From the NCBI GenBank assembly GCA_963808615.1, contig CAWEGV010000011.1, positions 744,001 to 808,000 of the forward strand: 64,000 nt of DNA, in the 5' to 3' direction. Below are positions 1 through 8,368 of this stretch, piece after piece. Under the pieces are notes generated by a model. It did not search any database, was not told the origin of the DNA, and saw nothing but the letters and a program-made list of their open reading frames with translations. A program made the position numbers and the translations under genes. This DNA comes from Palsa-504 sp963808615 (lineage in GTDB: Bacteria > Actinomycetota > Actinomycetes > Streptosporangiales > Streptosporangiaceae). The first letter of the stretch is position 1. Every line of letters begins with the position of its first letter.

Positions 1-510
1 CTTCATCGCGTCCAGGCCGGAACCGGCGAGCGGGCCCAGGATCCCGGCCGCGGCCGGACCCTGGACCGCGATCAGCGCGTAGTCGCTGGTGGCATCGGTG
101 ACCACCGCATCGTGACCTGCGGCCCGGTCGTGAAGCTCGCGGTAGACGGTCTCGGTGTTGGAGGCATTCGCGATGACCAGGAACTCCTGCTCGCCCTGCC
201 GGTACACCACCAGATCGTCGAGCACGCCTCCGTCGGCCGCGCAGATCATGGTGTACCTGGCCCGCCCGGTCGGCACGGCGGACAGGTACCCGGTGAGGGC
301 GTAATCCAGCGCGGTCCCGGCGCCCGGCCCGGTCACGGCGATCTCGCCCATGTGCGACAGGTCGAACAGGCCGGCCGCGTGCCGCACCGCCTGGTGTTCG
401 GCCGTCTCGCTGGCGTAGCGCAGCGGCATCTGCCAGCCGGCGAACGAGGTCATGGTGGCGCCGAGGCGCTCGTGCACCGCGTACAGCGGGGTCTGCCTCT
501 GTGATGTCAC
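1..510 (-). CDS. gcvT: Aminomethyltransferase (glycine cleavage T protein), 5' part
   Basis: GcvT transfers the methylene group from the aminomethyl-lipoyl H protein to tetrahydrofolate, releasing ammonia; it is cytoplasmic. The minus strand is open from a GTG at 510 to the window edge (170 codons; the family is about 370 residues), so the C-terminal half is missing. Seen in order: RQTPLYAVHERLGA, SFAGWQMPLRY, FDLSHMGEI, YTMICAADGGVLDDLVVYR and VIANASNTE, all typical of the GcvT N-terminal folate-binding domain. The GTG is chosen because it gives the usual short lead before the TPLY motif; a later ATG would cut into the domain. It diverges from the pterin dehydratase gene with only 22 bp between start codons and has no Shine-Dalgarno. 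Function is secure from motifs. Confidence 0.93.
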   Translation of the reverse strand, partial: MTSQRQTPLYAVHERLGATMTSFAGWQMPLRYASETAEHQAVRHAAGLFDLSHMGEIAVTGPGAGTALDYALTGYLSAVPTGRARYTMICAADGGVLDDLVVYRQGEQEFLVIANASNTETVYRELHDRAAGHDAVVTDATSDYALIAVQGPAAAGILGPLAGSGLDAMK

Positions 511-516
511 CAGGGA

Positions 517-526
517 ATGGTATGCC
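517..526. promoter_or_regulatory. Overlapping divergent -10 hexamers (gcvT / pterin dehydratase)
   Basis: On the minus strand TACCAT (522 to 517) ends six bases before the gcvT GTG. On the plus strand TATGCC (521-526) ends six bases before the ATG at 533. The spacing fits leaderless transcripts from both genes, with -10 elements sharing two bases. Inferred from spacing; the TATGCC match is poor at its last position. Confidence 0.45.
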
Positions 527-532
527 GGAACC

Positions 533-811
533 ATGGAACTTCTCACCGAGCCCCAGATCAACGCCGAGCTGGCCGCCGTCCCCGCCTGGACCCGCGACCG
601 CGGCTCGATCACCACGGTCACCTCGCGTGCCGACTTCCGCGACGCCCTGCTGTACGTGGGAGCCGTCGCCTACCTGGCCGAGAAGGCCAACCACCACCCG
701 GACATCGCCATCGCCTGGAACAAGGTGACGCTGACGCTCAGCACTCATTCCGCGGGCGGCCTGACCGCCAACGACTTCGCCCTGGCCCGCCAGATCTCGT
801 CGCTGTCCTGA
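533..811 (+). CDS. Pterin-4a-carbinolamine dehydratase
   Basis: This 92-residue cytoplasmic enzyme dehydrates 4a-hydroxytetrahydrobiopterin (recycling in pterin-dependent hydroxylation). The signature is visible: KANHHPDIAIAWNKVTLTLS, containing the catalytic HHP and the W-N-x-V-x-L-x-L-x-T run, followed by GGLTANDFALA. The length matches the usual 90-110 residues. The ATG at 533 is chosen over upstream in-frame codons because the protein then starts at the conserved LLTEPQINAEL helix. There is no good Shine-Dalgarno; a -10-like TATGCC ends six bases upstream, so the mRNA may be leaderless. Many actinomycetes carry such small proteins without an aromatic amino acid hydroxylase, so the physiological substrate is uncertain. 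Confidence 0.9.
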   Translation: MELLTEPQINAELAAVPAWTRDRGSITTVTSRADFRDALLYVGAVAYLAEKANHHPDIAIAWNKVTLTLSTHSAGGLTANDFALARQISSLS

Positions 812-913
812 CCCGCGCCTGCGCGACCGGGCAGGTCCGGCCTGCGTATTTGGTCGCTGACACAAGTACGGCACGTGATGTTCCACCAAATGTGCTCAAA
901 AAGACACGCCTCA

Positions 914-943
914 GCCTCTTTTGAGGCCACCCCTAGGAGTGGC
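914..943. terminator. Pair of small hairpins after the pterin dehydratase gene
   Basis: GCCTC-TTTT-GAGGC (914-927) is followed at once by GCCAC...GTGGC (926-943), sharing two bases. They lie about 100 bases after the dehydratase stop and 60 before the next gene. There is no T-run, so termination is a weak inference. Confidence 0.3.
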
Positions 944-1004
944 ATCGTGGTCTGCCGCGGCGCCGGCTTGGCGGTCCGCGCTTCACGCATGAGAGGAGCG
1001 GCTC

Positions 1005-3467
1005 ATGAGCATTCGACGAGATGCCCGCCTGGCCAGCCGCCATCGGACTTGGTTCCGCGTCACCGCAGTCGCCAGTTCGGCGGCCACGCTCGGCATGCTG
1101 GGCTTGGCGGGGACCTCGATGGCAGCCACGGGCGGCGCCGCAACAGCCATGACACACACGAGCACCGCCGGGGCCGCCGGCGGCACATCATCGTCATGCC
1201 ATCTGGGTAACGGCATCAAGCATGTTCTGCAGCTCACCTTTGACAACGTCCACTACTTCCGGGACAACCCGAACGTCCCGTCCGATCTGCAACTGATGCC
1301 GAACTTGCTGAACTTCTTCACCAGCAACGGCTCGTTCCTGTCCAACAACCACACCCCGCTGATCGCGCACACCGCCGATGACATCCTGACCACGAACACC
1401 GGCCTGTACGGCGACCGGCAGGGCATGCCGATCGCCAACGATTACCAGGTCTACAACAAGGACGGCCCGGGCGGGAGCTTCAACACCACCGACTCCGCGG
1501 GCTCCTTCGCGTACTGGACCGATCCGGTCTTCGACACCACCAGCCCGCCGAGCCCCGGCCACGACACCAACCCGAACATGGTCTACGCGCCGGTACCGCC
1601 GGCCACCGCACAACCCGCGGTGCCGCCGACCACGATCACCCCGGCCCCCTGGGTGCCGTTCACCCGGGCCGGCTGCAACGTGGGCGACGTGTCCACGGCC
1701 AACCAGGAGCTGGAGAACACCGCCGTCGACATCCCGAAGGTGTTCGGCCCCCACTCGCCGGAGGCCAAGCAGCTGGCCAAGGACCCCGACCCGTTCAAGG
1801 ACCCTGAGGTCGCGGACTACGTCGGCATCGCGGTGCACTGCGCCAAGGGCGACGCCTTCTGCGCCACCGCCAAGGCGGTCAAGTTCGGGCAGACCAAACC
1901 GACGCCGACCGCGGTGCCCGACCTGCTGCCGGACGAGCCTGGTGGGTACAGCGGGTTCCAGGCGCTGTTCGGGCACAGGTACGTCGCCCCGCAGCTCGGC
2001 GCCGGCACCCCGAACCTGAAGCACAACGGTTTCGAGGTCACGAACGCGGCCGGGAACCTGGTCGACTTGAACGGCAACCAGCTCAACGGCGCGTTCCTCA
2101 CCAATCACCCGGGCTTCCCCGGATTCGGCAGCATCAACGCCGCGCAGACGCTGGCCTACATGGCCGACATGCTGGAATCCGGCCTCTCGGTGGTAAACGG
2201 CTACATCGCCGACGTCCACGGCAACGAGCACATCCCCGGCCTGGGCGTGTGCAACAGCGCGCCTGACGCGCTGGGCAGCGGCACGCCGTGCTACATCGCG
2301 CAGGCGCGGTACTACAACCGGGCGTTCGGAACGTTCTTCCAGCGCCTGGCCAAGGACGGCATCACCACGGCCAACACGCTGTTCGTGCTCAGCTCCGACG
2401 AAGGCGACCACGAGGCAGGCGCCAACGTCGGCCGGGCGATCCAGCCCACCCCGGCCAACTGCAACGGCGTGACCATCGCCTGCACCTACCCGGCGGGCTC
2501 CTTCGGCGAGCTGGACGGCAACATGACCGGCCTGCTGGCCACGCAGAAGAACAACACCACGCCGTTCAGCCTGGAGAACGACACGGCGCCGGAGTTCTAC
2601 GTGACCGGGGACCCGGGCCAGAACGACCCGACCGTGCGCACGCTGGAGCGCGACGTGGCCGGGCTGACCGCCGACAACCCTTATGCGGGCGGCACCCAGA
2701 AGATCACTAATTACATCGCGGACCCGACCGAGGAGGCGGTCCTGCACATGGTCAACGCGGACCCGGCCAGGACGCCGACGTTCGCGCTGTTCGCCAAGCC
2801 GGACTATTACCTGTCTTCCGGCCCGGCCAGCTGCGGCGGCCCGTGCGTCACCCAGAACACCGGGTTCGCCTGGGACCACGGTGCCTACGCCGCGGAGATC
2901 AACACGAACTACCTCGGCCTGGCCGGCCCGGGCGTCAAGCACCTCGGCCTCGACGGCACGGCGGCGGCCGATGGCCCGAACTCCGCCGGACCGAACAGCG
3001 GCCAGGTGGTGGTGGCCGACAGCGGCACCAAGGGCACCTGGGTTGACGAGACCGACATCCGGCCTACCCTGATGTACCTGACCGGCCTGACCGACGACTA
3101 CATCCAGGACGGCCGGGTCATCACCGAGGTCCTCACCAACCCGAACAGTGCGCTCAGCGCTCCGGGCGTGAACGCCCTGGGGGCCTGCTACAAGCAGCTC
3201 AACTCCAGCGTCGGCCAGTTCGCCAACTTCACCCTGCAGGCCTCCACGGCCGCGGTGGAATCCAACACCGCGGGAGACAGCGAGTACAAGGTGGTGAACG
3301 CCGCGCTGACCGGGCTCGACCACGCCCGGGACGCGGTGGCCATCAAGATCAAGGACGACCTCAATTCCGCGGCCTTCGCCGACCAGACGATCTCTGGCGT
3401 ACCGGGCCTGACGGTCGCCTGCCAGGCGGTCATCAACGCCGCGGGCGCCCTGGCCCACCACGTCTGA
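1005..3467 (+). CDS. Secreted alkaline-phosphatase-superfamily protein
   Basis: An 820-residue exported protein. Residues 1 to about 41 form a signal peptide: basic start, hydrophobic core, cleavage near SMA-A. The mature part begins with HVLQLTFDNVHYFRDNP, followed by a region that fits the first metal-binding Asp and nucleophile area of the alkaline phosphatase/sulfatase fold. Later SSDEGDHEAGANVG and FAWDHGAYAAE supply plausible Asp/His metal ligands. Several cysteines in the mature part may form disulfides. The start is fixed by AGGAG about nine bases upstream of ATG 1005. It stands alone between the pterin dehydratase and dxr and is followed by a strong terminator. Substrate (phosphodiester, phospholipid or sulfate ester) cannot be told from sequence; superfamily assignment is moderate. 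Confidence 0.7.
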   Translation: MSIRRDARLASRHRTWFRVTAVASSAATLGMLGLAGTSMAATGGAATAMTHTSTAGAAGGTSSSCHLGNGIKHVLQLTFDNVHYFRDNPNVPSDLQLMPNLLNFFTSNGSFLSNNHTPLIAHTADDILTTNTGLYGDRQGMPIANDYQVYNKDGPGGSFNTTDSAGSFAYWTDPVFDTTSPPSPGHDTNPNMVYAPVPPATAQPAVPPTTITPAPWVPFTRAGCNVGDVSTANQELENTAVDIPKVFGPHSPEAKQLAKDPDPFKDPEVADYVGIAVHCAKGDAFCATAKAVKFGQTKPTPTAVPDLLPDEPGGYSGFQALFGHRYVAPQLGAGTPNLKHNGFEVTNAAGNLVDLNGNQLNGAFLTNHPGFPGFGSINAAQTLAYMADMLESGLSVVNGYIADVHGNEHIPGLGVCNSAPDALGSGTPCYIAQARYYNRAFGTFFQRLAKDGITTANTLFVLSSDEGDHEAGANVGRAIQPTPANCNGVTIACTYPAGSFGELDGNMTGLLATQKNNTTPFSLENDTAPEFYVTGDPGQNDPTVRTLERDVAGLTADNPYAGGTQKITNYIADPTEEAVLHMVNADPARTPTFALFAKPDYYLSSGPASCGGPCVTQNTGFAWDHGAYAAEINTNYLGLAGPGVKHLGLDGTAAADGPNSAGPNSGQVVVADSGTKGTWVDETDIRPTLMYLTGLTDDYIQDGRVITEVLTNPNSALSAPGVNALGACYKQLNSSVGQFANFTLQASTAAVESNTAGDSEYKVVNAALTGLDHARDAVAIKIKDDLNSAAFADQTISGVPGLTVACQAVINAAGALAHHV

Positions 3468-3480
3468 CCCGAACCCGATC

Positions 3481-3530
3481 GCGGGCCGCCACCCCGGACA
3501 AGCCGCGGGGTGGCGGCCCGCTCCTTGTTT
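3481..3530 (+). terminator. Intrinsic terminator after the secreted phosphatase gene
   Basis: A perfect 15-bp GC-rich stem (3481-3495 pairing with 3507-3521) with an 11-base loop is followed by CTCCTTGTTT. It starts 13 bases after the stop codon and ends about 60 bases before the dxr start, isolating dxr from the upstream gene. Confidence 0.85.
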
Positions 3531-3575
3531 GACACGCCCGTCAGGGCGGGGGTGCGGCCAGCCGTCCCGGTAGCC

Positions 3576-3581
3576 GAAAAT
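3576..3581 (+). promoter_or_regulatory. Candidate -10 element for dxr
   Basis: GAAAAT ends six bases before the dxr ATG at 3588, downstream of the terminator and without a clear Shine-Dalgarno. Consistent with leaderless transcription; inferred. Confidence 0.35.
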
Positions 3582-3587
3582 GGGGCG

Positions 3588-4868
3588 ATGGACACCACCG
3601 GGCTGGCCGACACCGCCGAACCTCCCGCCGCGAGCCGCATCCCCGAACCGCGTGACGTGGTGATCCTCGGCTCGACCGGCTCGATCGGCACCCAGGCCCT
3701 GGACATCATCAGGCGCAACCCCGGCCGCTTCCGGGTCACCGCGCTGGCGGCGGGCGGCGGACAGCCCGGCCTGCTGGCCAGGCAGGCGGCCGAGTTCGGG
3801 GCGGCGGTGGTCGCCGTAGCCACCCCGGCCGCCGCGGCCGAGGTCCGGACCGTACTCCGCGATCATTTTTCCGGCCGAACGGACCACGGTGCACGCGGCC
3901 CGCACATTGCGGGAGCACCTCCGGACGTGCTGGCCGGGCCGGACGCCGTCTGCGAGGTGGCAGGCTGGCCGTGCGACGTCGTGCTCAACGGCGTGAGCGG
4001 AGCGGCCGGGCTGCGGGCCACGCTGGCCGCGCTGGAGGCCGGCCGGGTGCTGGCCCTGGCCAACAAGGAGTCGCTGATCATCGGGGGCCCGCTGGTCACC
4101 AGCCGGGCCAAGCCCGGGCAGATCGTGCCGGTGGACTCCGAGCACTCCACCATCGCCCAGTGCCTGCGGGCCGGGCGTGGTTCCGAGGTGCGCCGGCTCG
4201 TGCTGACCGCCAGCGGCGGGCCGTTCCGCGGCTGGAGCCGTGACGCTCTGCAGGACGTCACGCCACAGCAGGCGCTGGCCCACCCGACCTGGAACATGGG
4301 CCCGCTGGTCACGATCAATTCCGCCACCCTGGTGAACAAGGGCCTGGAGGTGATCGAGGCGCACCTGCTGTTCGGCTTCGGGCTGGACCGCATCGACGTG
4401 GTGGTGCACCCGCAGTCGATCGTGCACTCCATGGTGGAGTTCTCCGACGGCGCCACCATCATCCAGGCCTCCCCGCCGGACATGCGGCTGCCGATCTCGC
4501 TGGGCCTGGCCTGGCCGGACCGGGTGCCCGAGGCCGCGCCCGGGCTGGACTGGTCGGCCGCGACCGAGTGGACCTTCGAGCCGCTGGATGACGCCGCGTT
4601 CCCCGCGGTCGCCCTGGCCCGCGAGGCCGCCGCGGCGGGCGGCACCGCGCCTGCCGTCTACAACGCCGCGAACGAGGAATGCGTGGCCGGCTTCCTGGCG
4701 GGAAGGATCAGCTTCAACCGGATTGTTGACACCGTGGCCCAGATAGTCTCTGAGCATGACCCGCGCGGGGGGGTCACCCGCGTGTCAGACGTGCTGGCCG
4801 TCGACGGCTGGGCCCGGCGGCGGGCCCGAGAGCTGAACTCTTTAGGAAGGACGATGGGATGGACCTGA
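3588..4868 (+). CDS. dxr: 1-deoxy-D-xylulose 5-phosphate reductoisomerase
   Basis: Second enzyme of the MEP isoprenoid pathway: converts DXP to 2-C-methylerythritol 4-phosphate with NADPH and a divalent metal, in the cytoplasm. The 426-residue protein shows the NADPH loop ILGSTGSIGTQALDI near residue 25, LANKESLIIGG, VDSEHSTIAQC, the WNMGPLVTINSATLVNKGLE segment and HPQSIVHSMVEF. A stretch around TVLRDHFSGRTDHGARGP looks like a lineage-specific insertion of about 15-20 residues in the N-terminal domain. ATG 3588 is preferred to the upstream in-frame codon at 3510, which would add low-complexity residues and begin next to the terminator. The last 10 bases overlap rseP, so the two are translationally coupled. 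ispG downstream belongs to the same pathway. Confidence 0.97.
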   Translation: MDTTGLADTAEPPAASRIPEPRDVVILGSTGSIGTQALDIIRRNPGRFRVTALAAGGGQPGLLARQAAEFGAAVVAVATPAAAAEVRTVLRDHFSGRTDHGARGPHIAGAPPDVLAGPDAVCEVAGWPCDVVLNGVSGAAGLRATLAALEAGRVLALANKESLIIGGPLVTSRAKPGQIVPVDSEHSTIAQCLRAGRGSEVRRLVLTASGGPFRGWSRDALQDVTPQQALAHPTWNMGPLVTINSATLVNKGLEVIEAHLLFGFGLDRIDVVVHPQSIVHSMVEFSDGATIIQASPPDMRLPISLGLAWPDRVPEAAPGLDWSAATEWTFEPLDDAAFPAVALAREAAAAGGTAPAVYNAANEECVAGFLAGRISFNRIVDTVAQIVSEHDPRGGVTRVSDVLAVDGWARRRARELNSLGRTMGWT

Positions 4869-6055
4869 TCGGGTGGGTCATCTTCATCGTCGCCTTGCTC
4901 GTTTCGGTCATGCTGCACGAGACCGGCCACTTCGTGCTGGCCAAGAGGTTCGGCATGAAGGTCACCCGGTACTTCGTCGGCTTCGGGCCCACGCTCTGGT
5001 CAACCCAGCGCGGCGAGACCGAGTACGGGGTCAAGGCGCTGCCCCTCGGCGGCTTCGTCAAGATCGTCGGAATGCACTCCCTCGACGACCCGGAGGACCC
5101 GGCCGACGAGCCCCGGTCGTTCCGCCGCGCACCGGCCGCGCAGCGGATCGCCGTGCTCTGCGCCGGCTCGTTCATGCACTTCCTGCTGGCCTTCCTGCTG
5201 GTCTTCGGGCTGGCGCTCGGCGTCGGCATCGAGAATGACAGCACCACCCAGCTGGGCACGATCAGCGCCTGCGTGCCGTCGAGCCTCACCGCCCTGTCCA
5301 ACGGCACGTGCACCGCGTCGGACCACGCCTCCCCGGCCAGCCAGGCCGGGCTGCGCGCCGGCGACACGGTGGTGGCCTTCAACGGCCAGCCGGTGAGCAA
5401 CTGGACCGAGCTCGGCAACGCCATCCGCGACGCGCCGCCTGGCTCGCCCGCCACCATCACCGTGCGGCGCGACGGCAAGCTGCTCGCGTTGCACACCACG
5501 CTGGCCAGCGTCACCGGCCGCAGCGGCGCGTTCCTCGGGATTGAGCCCGCGGTGGTATTCCAGGTGCCCAGCCCGCTGGGCGCCGTCTCGTACGCCGGAT
5601 CGGCGTTCGCGCAGGTCGTCGACGGCTCGGTTCACGCCGTGGCGGCGCTGCCCGCCGCGCTGCCCAAGCTGTTCAGCAAGAACCGGTCGAGCACCGCGGG
5701 CGGCGACGTCGGCAGCGTGGTCGGCGCGGCCGAGGCGACCGGCGCCGCGGTCGCCGCCAACTGGGGCTGGCAGTACAAGGTCAGCTTCGTGCTGCTGATC
5801 ATCGCGTCGCTGAACATCTTCGTCGGCCTGGTCAACCTGCTCCCGCTGCTGCCGATGGACGGCGGCCACGTCGCCGTGATCATCTACGAGCGGATCAGGG
5901 CCTGGCTGGCCCGGCTACGTGGCCGGCCCGACCCCGGCCTGGCCGACATGGCCAAGCTGCTCCCGGTGAGCTTCAGCCTGTTCATGGTCATCATCGTGGT
6001 CAGCGTGATGCTGATCCTGGCCGACATCGTGAACCCGGTGAACTTCACTGGTTAA
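4859..6055 (+). CDS. rseP: RIP-type site-2 zinc metalloprotease (RseP/Rip1 family)
   Basis: A 398-residue intramembrane protease that cleaves membrane-bound anti-sigma factors and similar substrates. The zinc motif HETGH is at residues 20-24 in the first membrane segment, followed by the LPLGGFVKI loop. A central PDZ domain covers roughly residues 155-215 (GLRAGDTVVAFNGQPV). The C-terminal membrane part contains NLLPLLPMDGGH, which supplies the third metal ligand Asp, and a final hydrophobic helix before the stop. About four membrane segments are expected. It begins inside the last codons of dxr and precedes ispG, the standard actinobacterial order. Its regulated substrate is not in the window. 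Confidence 0.95.
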   Translation: MDLIGWVIFIVALLVSVMLHETGHFVLAKRFGMKVTRYFVGFGPTLWSTQRGETEYGVKALPLGGFVKIVGMHSLDDPEDPADEPRSFRRAPAAQRIAVLCAGSFMHFLLAFLLVFGLALGVGIENDSTTQLGTISACVPSSLTALSNGTCTASDHASPASQAGLRAGDTVVAFNGQPVSNWTELGNAIRDAPPGSPATITVRRDGKLLALHTTLASVTGRSGAFLGIEPAVVFQVPSPLGAVSYAGSAFAQVVDGSVHAVAALPAALPKLFSKNRSSTAGGDVGSVVGAAEATGAAVAANWGWQYKVSFVLLIIASLNIFVGLVNLLPLLPMDGGHVAVIIYERIRAWLARLRGRPDPGLADMAKLLPVSFSLFMVIIVVSVMLILADIVNPVNFTG

Positions 6056-6175
6056 TCGCGGTCCCGGGCTGGTACGACGCCTCTGTCAGCGTCCGTCCCC
6101 GTCAGGTCACGCGGTGATGGAACAATGGCTGGGGTACACGGACCGGGATGGGCCAGAACCGAACGGATGGGAGCC

Positions 6176-7339
6176 ATGAGTACTGACCTCGGGATGCCGC
6201 AGGTCCCGGCGGCGCCGCTGGCCGAGCGTCGGCCGTCTCGCCAGATCATGGTGGGCTCGGTGCCGGTCGGCGGCGGAGCGCCGGTCTCGGTGCAGTCGAT
6301 GACCACCACGCTGACCGCCGACGTGAACGCGACGCTGCAGCAGATCGCCGAGTTGACCGCTACCGGGTGCCAGATCGTCCGGGTCGCCGTCCCGTCGCAG
6401 GACGACGCCGACGCGCTGCCCGCCATCGCCCGCAAGTCACAGATCCCGGTGATCGCCGACATCCACTTCCAGCCGAAGTACGTGTTCGCGGCGATCGGCG
6501 CGGGCTGCGCGGCGGTCCGGGTCAACCCGGGCAACATCAAGCAGTTCGACGACAAGGTGGCCGAGATCGCCCGCGCCGCGACCGACGCAGGGACACCCAT
6601 CAGGATCGGCGTCAACGCGGGCTCGCTGGACAAGCGGCTGCTGGCCAAGTACGGCAAGGCTACGCCGGAGGCGCTGGTCGAGTCGGCGCTGTGGGAGTGC
6701 TCCCTGTTCGAGGAGCACGGGTTCCGTGACATCAAGATCTCGGTGAAGCACCACGACCCGGTGGTGATGATCAATGCCTACCGGCTGCTGGCCAGCCAGT
6801 GCGACTACCCGCTGCATCTGGGCGTCACCGAGGCCGGGCCTACCTTCCAGGGGACGATCAAGTCCGCGGTGGCGTTCGGGGCCCTGCTGGCCGAAGGGAT
6901 CGGTGACACGATCCGGGTCTCGCTGTCCGCGCCTCCGGTGGAGGAGGTCAAGGTCGGCATCTCGATCCTGGAGTCGCTCGGCCTGCGGCAGCGCAGGCTG
7001 GAGATCGTCTCCTGCCCGTCCTGCGGCCGGGCCCAGGTCGACGTGTACAAGCTGGCCGAGGAGGTGACCGCCGGACTGGACGGCCTGGAGGTCCCGCTGC
7101 GGGTCGCCGTCATGGGCTGCGTGGTCAACGGTCCCGGCGAGGCCCGCGAGGCCGACCTCGGCGTCGCCTCGGGCAACGGCAAGGGCCAGATCTTCGTCCG
7201 CGGCGAGGTGATCGCCACCGTGCCCGAGTCGCAGATCGTCGAGACGCTGATCACCGAGGCCATGCGCCTGGCCGAGCAGGGCGCCGCGGCCGAGGACGAA
7301 GGCGACGCCTCCGGCCGCCCGATCGTCACCGCCTACTAG
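6176..7339 (+). CDS. ispG: 4-hydroxy-3-methylbut-2-en-1-yl diphosphate synthase
   Basis: Iron-sulfur enzyme of the MEP pathway that converts MEcPP to HMBPP. The 387-residue protein has the TIM-barrel start (VGSVPVGGGAPVSVQSMTTT), VADIHFQPKY, VRVNPGNIK, and the 4Fe-4S ligands: SCPSCGR near residues 279-285 and MGCVVNGPGE near 313-322, with cysteines at about 280, 283 and 315 and the ligand Glu in PGE. ATG 6176 is preferred to an in-frame ATG at 6125 because GGATGGGAGCC directly precedes it and the usual N-terminus starts shortly after. It follows rseP by 120 bp and closes the dxr-rseP-ispG group. A short GC-rich stem (about 7362-7387) follows the stop but lacks a T-run. Confidence 0.97.
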   Translation: MSTDLGMPQVPAAPLAERRPSRQIMVGSVPVGGGAPVSVQSMTTTLTADVNATLQQIAELTATGCQIVRVAVPSQDDADALPAIARKSQIPVIADIHFQPKYVFAAIGAGCAAVRVNPGNIKQFDDKVAEIARAATDAGTPIRIGVNAGSLDKRLLAKYGKATPEALVESALWECSLFEEHGFRDIKISVKHHDPVVMINAYRLLASQCDYPLHLGVTEAGPTFQGTIKSAVAFGALLAEGIGDTIRVSLSAPPVEEVKVGISILESLGLRQRRLEIVSCPSCGRAQVDVYKLAEEVTAGLDGLEVPLRVAVMGCVVNGPGEAREADLGVASGNGKGQIFVRGEVIATVPESQIVETLITEAMRLAEQGAAAEDEGDASGRPIVTAY

Positions 7340-7391
7340 CCCGGCGGTCCCTGGCCCCGCAAGGCCGCGGTCCCCGCAGGCCGCGGCCGCG

Positions 7392-8213
7392 CTAGCCAGC
7401 CTGCCGGTGCGCGGGTACGCGGCTGGCGGGCATGCTCTCGGCGTAGACCAGCTCGCCGACCTGCTCCGCCACCAGGGCCCCGGCGTCGGCCGGCAGCATG
7501 TCGTCGGTGACCATCACGTCCACCTCGTCCAGCCGCGCGAACGAGCTCAGGCTGACCAGGCCCCACTTGGTGTGGTCGGCCAGCACCACTACCCGGCGCG
7601 CGACCCTGATCAACGTCCGGTTGGTTTCGGCCTCGGCCAGGTTGGGCGTGGTGAGCCCGGCGTCGGGGTCGAAGCCGTGGCAGCCCAGGAACAGCAGGTC
7701 GAAGTGGAGCGAGCGGATGGTCAGATCGGCAACCGGGCCGACCAGCGTGTCCGATACGGTGGGCACGCCGCCGGTCAGCACCACGCCCTCGGCCGCGCCG
7801 TCCGGTCCCCGCATCCCGCTGAACAGGCTCGTCACGCGCAGGGAGTTGGTGACGATGGTGAGCCCAGGCACATCGAGCAGGCACTGGGCCAGCGCGAACG
7901 TGGTGGTCCCTCCGGCCAGCGCGATCGCCGTGCCCGGCGTCACCATGCTGGCCGCCGCTCGGGCGATGGCGGTCTTCTCCGCCCCCTCGAGCACGAGCTG
8001 GGTCTCGAAACCCTGCTCATGACGGCCGGGCGCTCCCGGCAGGACCGCACCGCCGTGCACCTTTTCCACCAGGCCGTCCCTGGCCAGCACCTCGAGGTCT
8101 CTGCGGATCGTCATGTCCGAGACCCCGAGCCGGTGGGTCAGGTCGCTCACCCGTGCGCTGCCATCGCTCCTCACGGCCTGCAGGATCAGCGATTGGCGGT
8201 GTCTGGCTAGCAT
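7392..8213 (-). CDS. DeoR-family transcriptional regulator
   Basis: A 273-residue repressor of the DeoR/GlpR type, which usually responds to phosphorylated sugars. The N-terminal winged helix (RHRQSLILQAVRSDG, VSDLTHRLGVSDMTIRRDLE) is followed by the linker VEKVHGGAVLPG and a sugar-phosphate-sensing domain with TIALAGGTTTFALAQ, VVTNSL, VLTGG and VVLADHTKWG. The start ATG at 8213 has AAGGAGG about 13 bases upstream. It converges on ispG and diverges from a secreted hydrolase gene. xylAB lie 2 kb away on the same strand, so a role in sugar catabolism is plausible but not shown. Confidence 0.9.
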   Translation of the reverse strand: MLARHRQSLILQAVRSDGSARVSDLTHRLGVSDMTIRRDLEVLARDGLVEKVHGGAVLPGAPGRHEQGFETQLVLEGAEKTAIARAAASMVTPGTAIALAGGTTTFALAQCLLDVPGLTIVTNSLRVTSLFSGMRGPDGAAEGVVLTGGVPTVSDTLVGPVADLTIRSLHFDLLFLGCHGFDPDAGLTTPNLAEAETNRTLIRVARRVVVLADHTKWGLVSLSSFARLDEVDVMVTDDMLPADAGALVAEQVGELVYAESMPASRVPAHRQAG

Positions 8214-8368
8214 CGGAGATGCCCCTCCTTGTCACCGATGGCGCTAGGGCCCGTGCGGTGGCCCTGGACAGCGTCATCCGCTCTCACTTAGACGCTTGGC
8301 GAGCGTGTTCGGTTCCGTGTGCGGTTGTGTGATGCGGACGGGGCATCAGGCTTCGTCGGGCATGATGG

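Noticed and set aside
1194..4757. Open minus-strand frame of 1187 codons opposite the phosphatase and dxr genes
   Set aside because: It is the mirror of two recognisable plus-strand genes; the translation is Arg/Gly/Val-rich with no domain. Long antisense frames are expected at this GC content.
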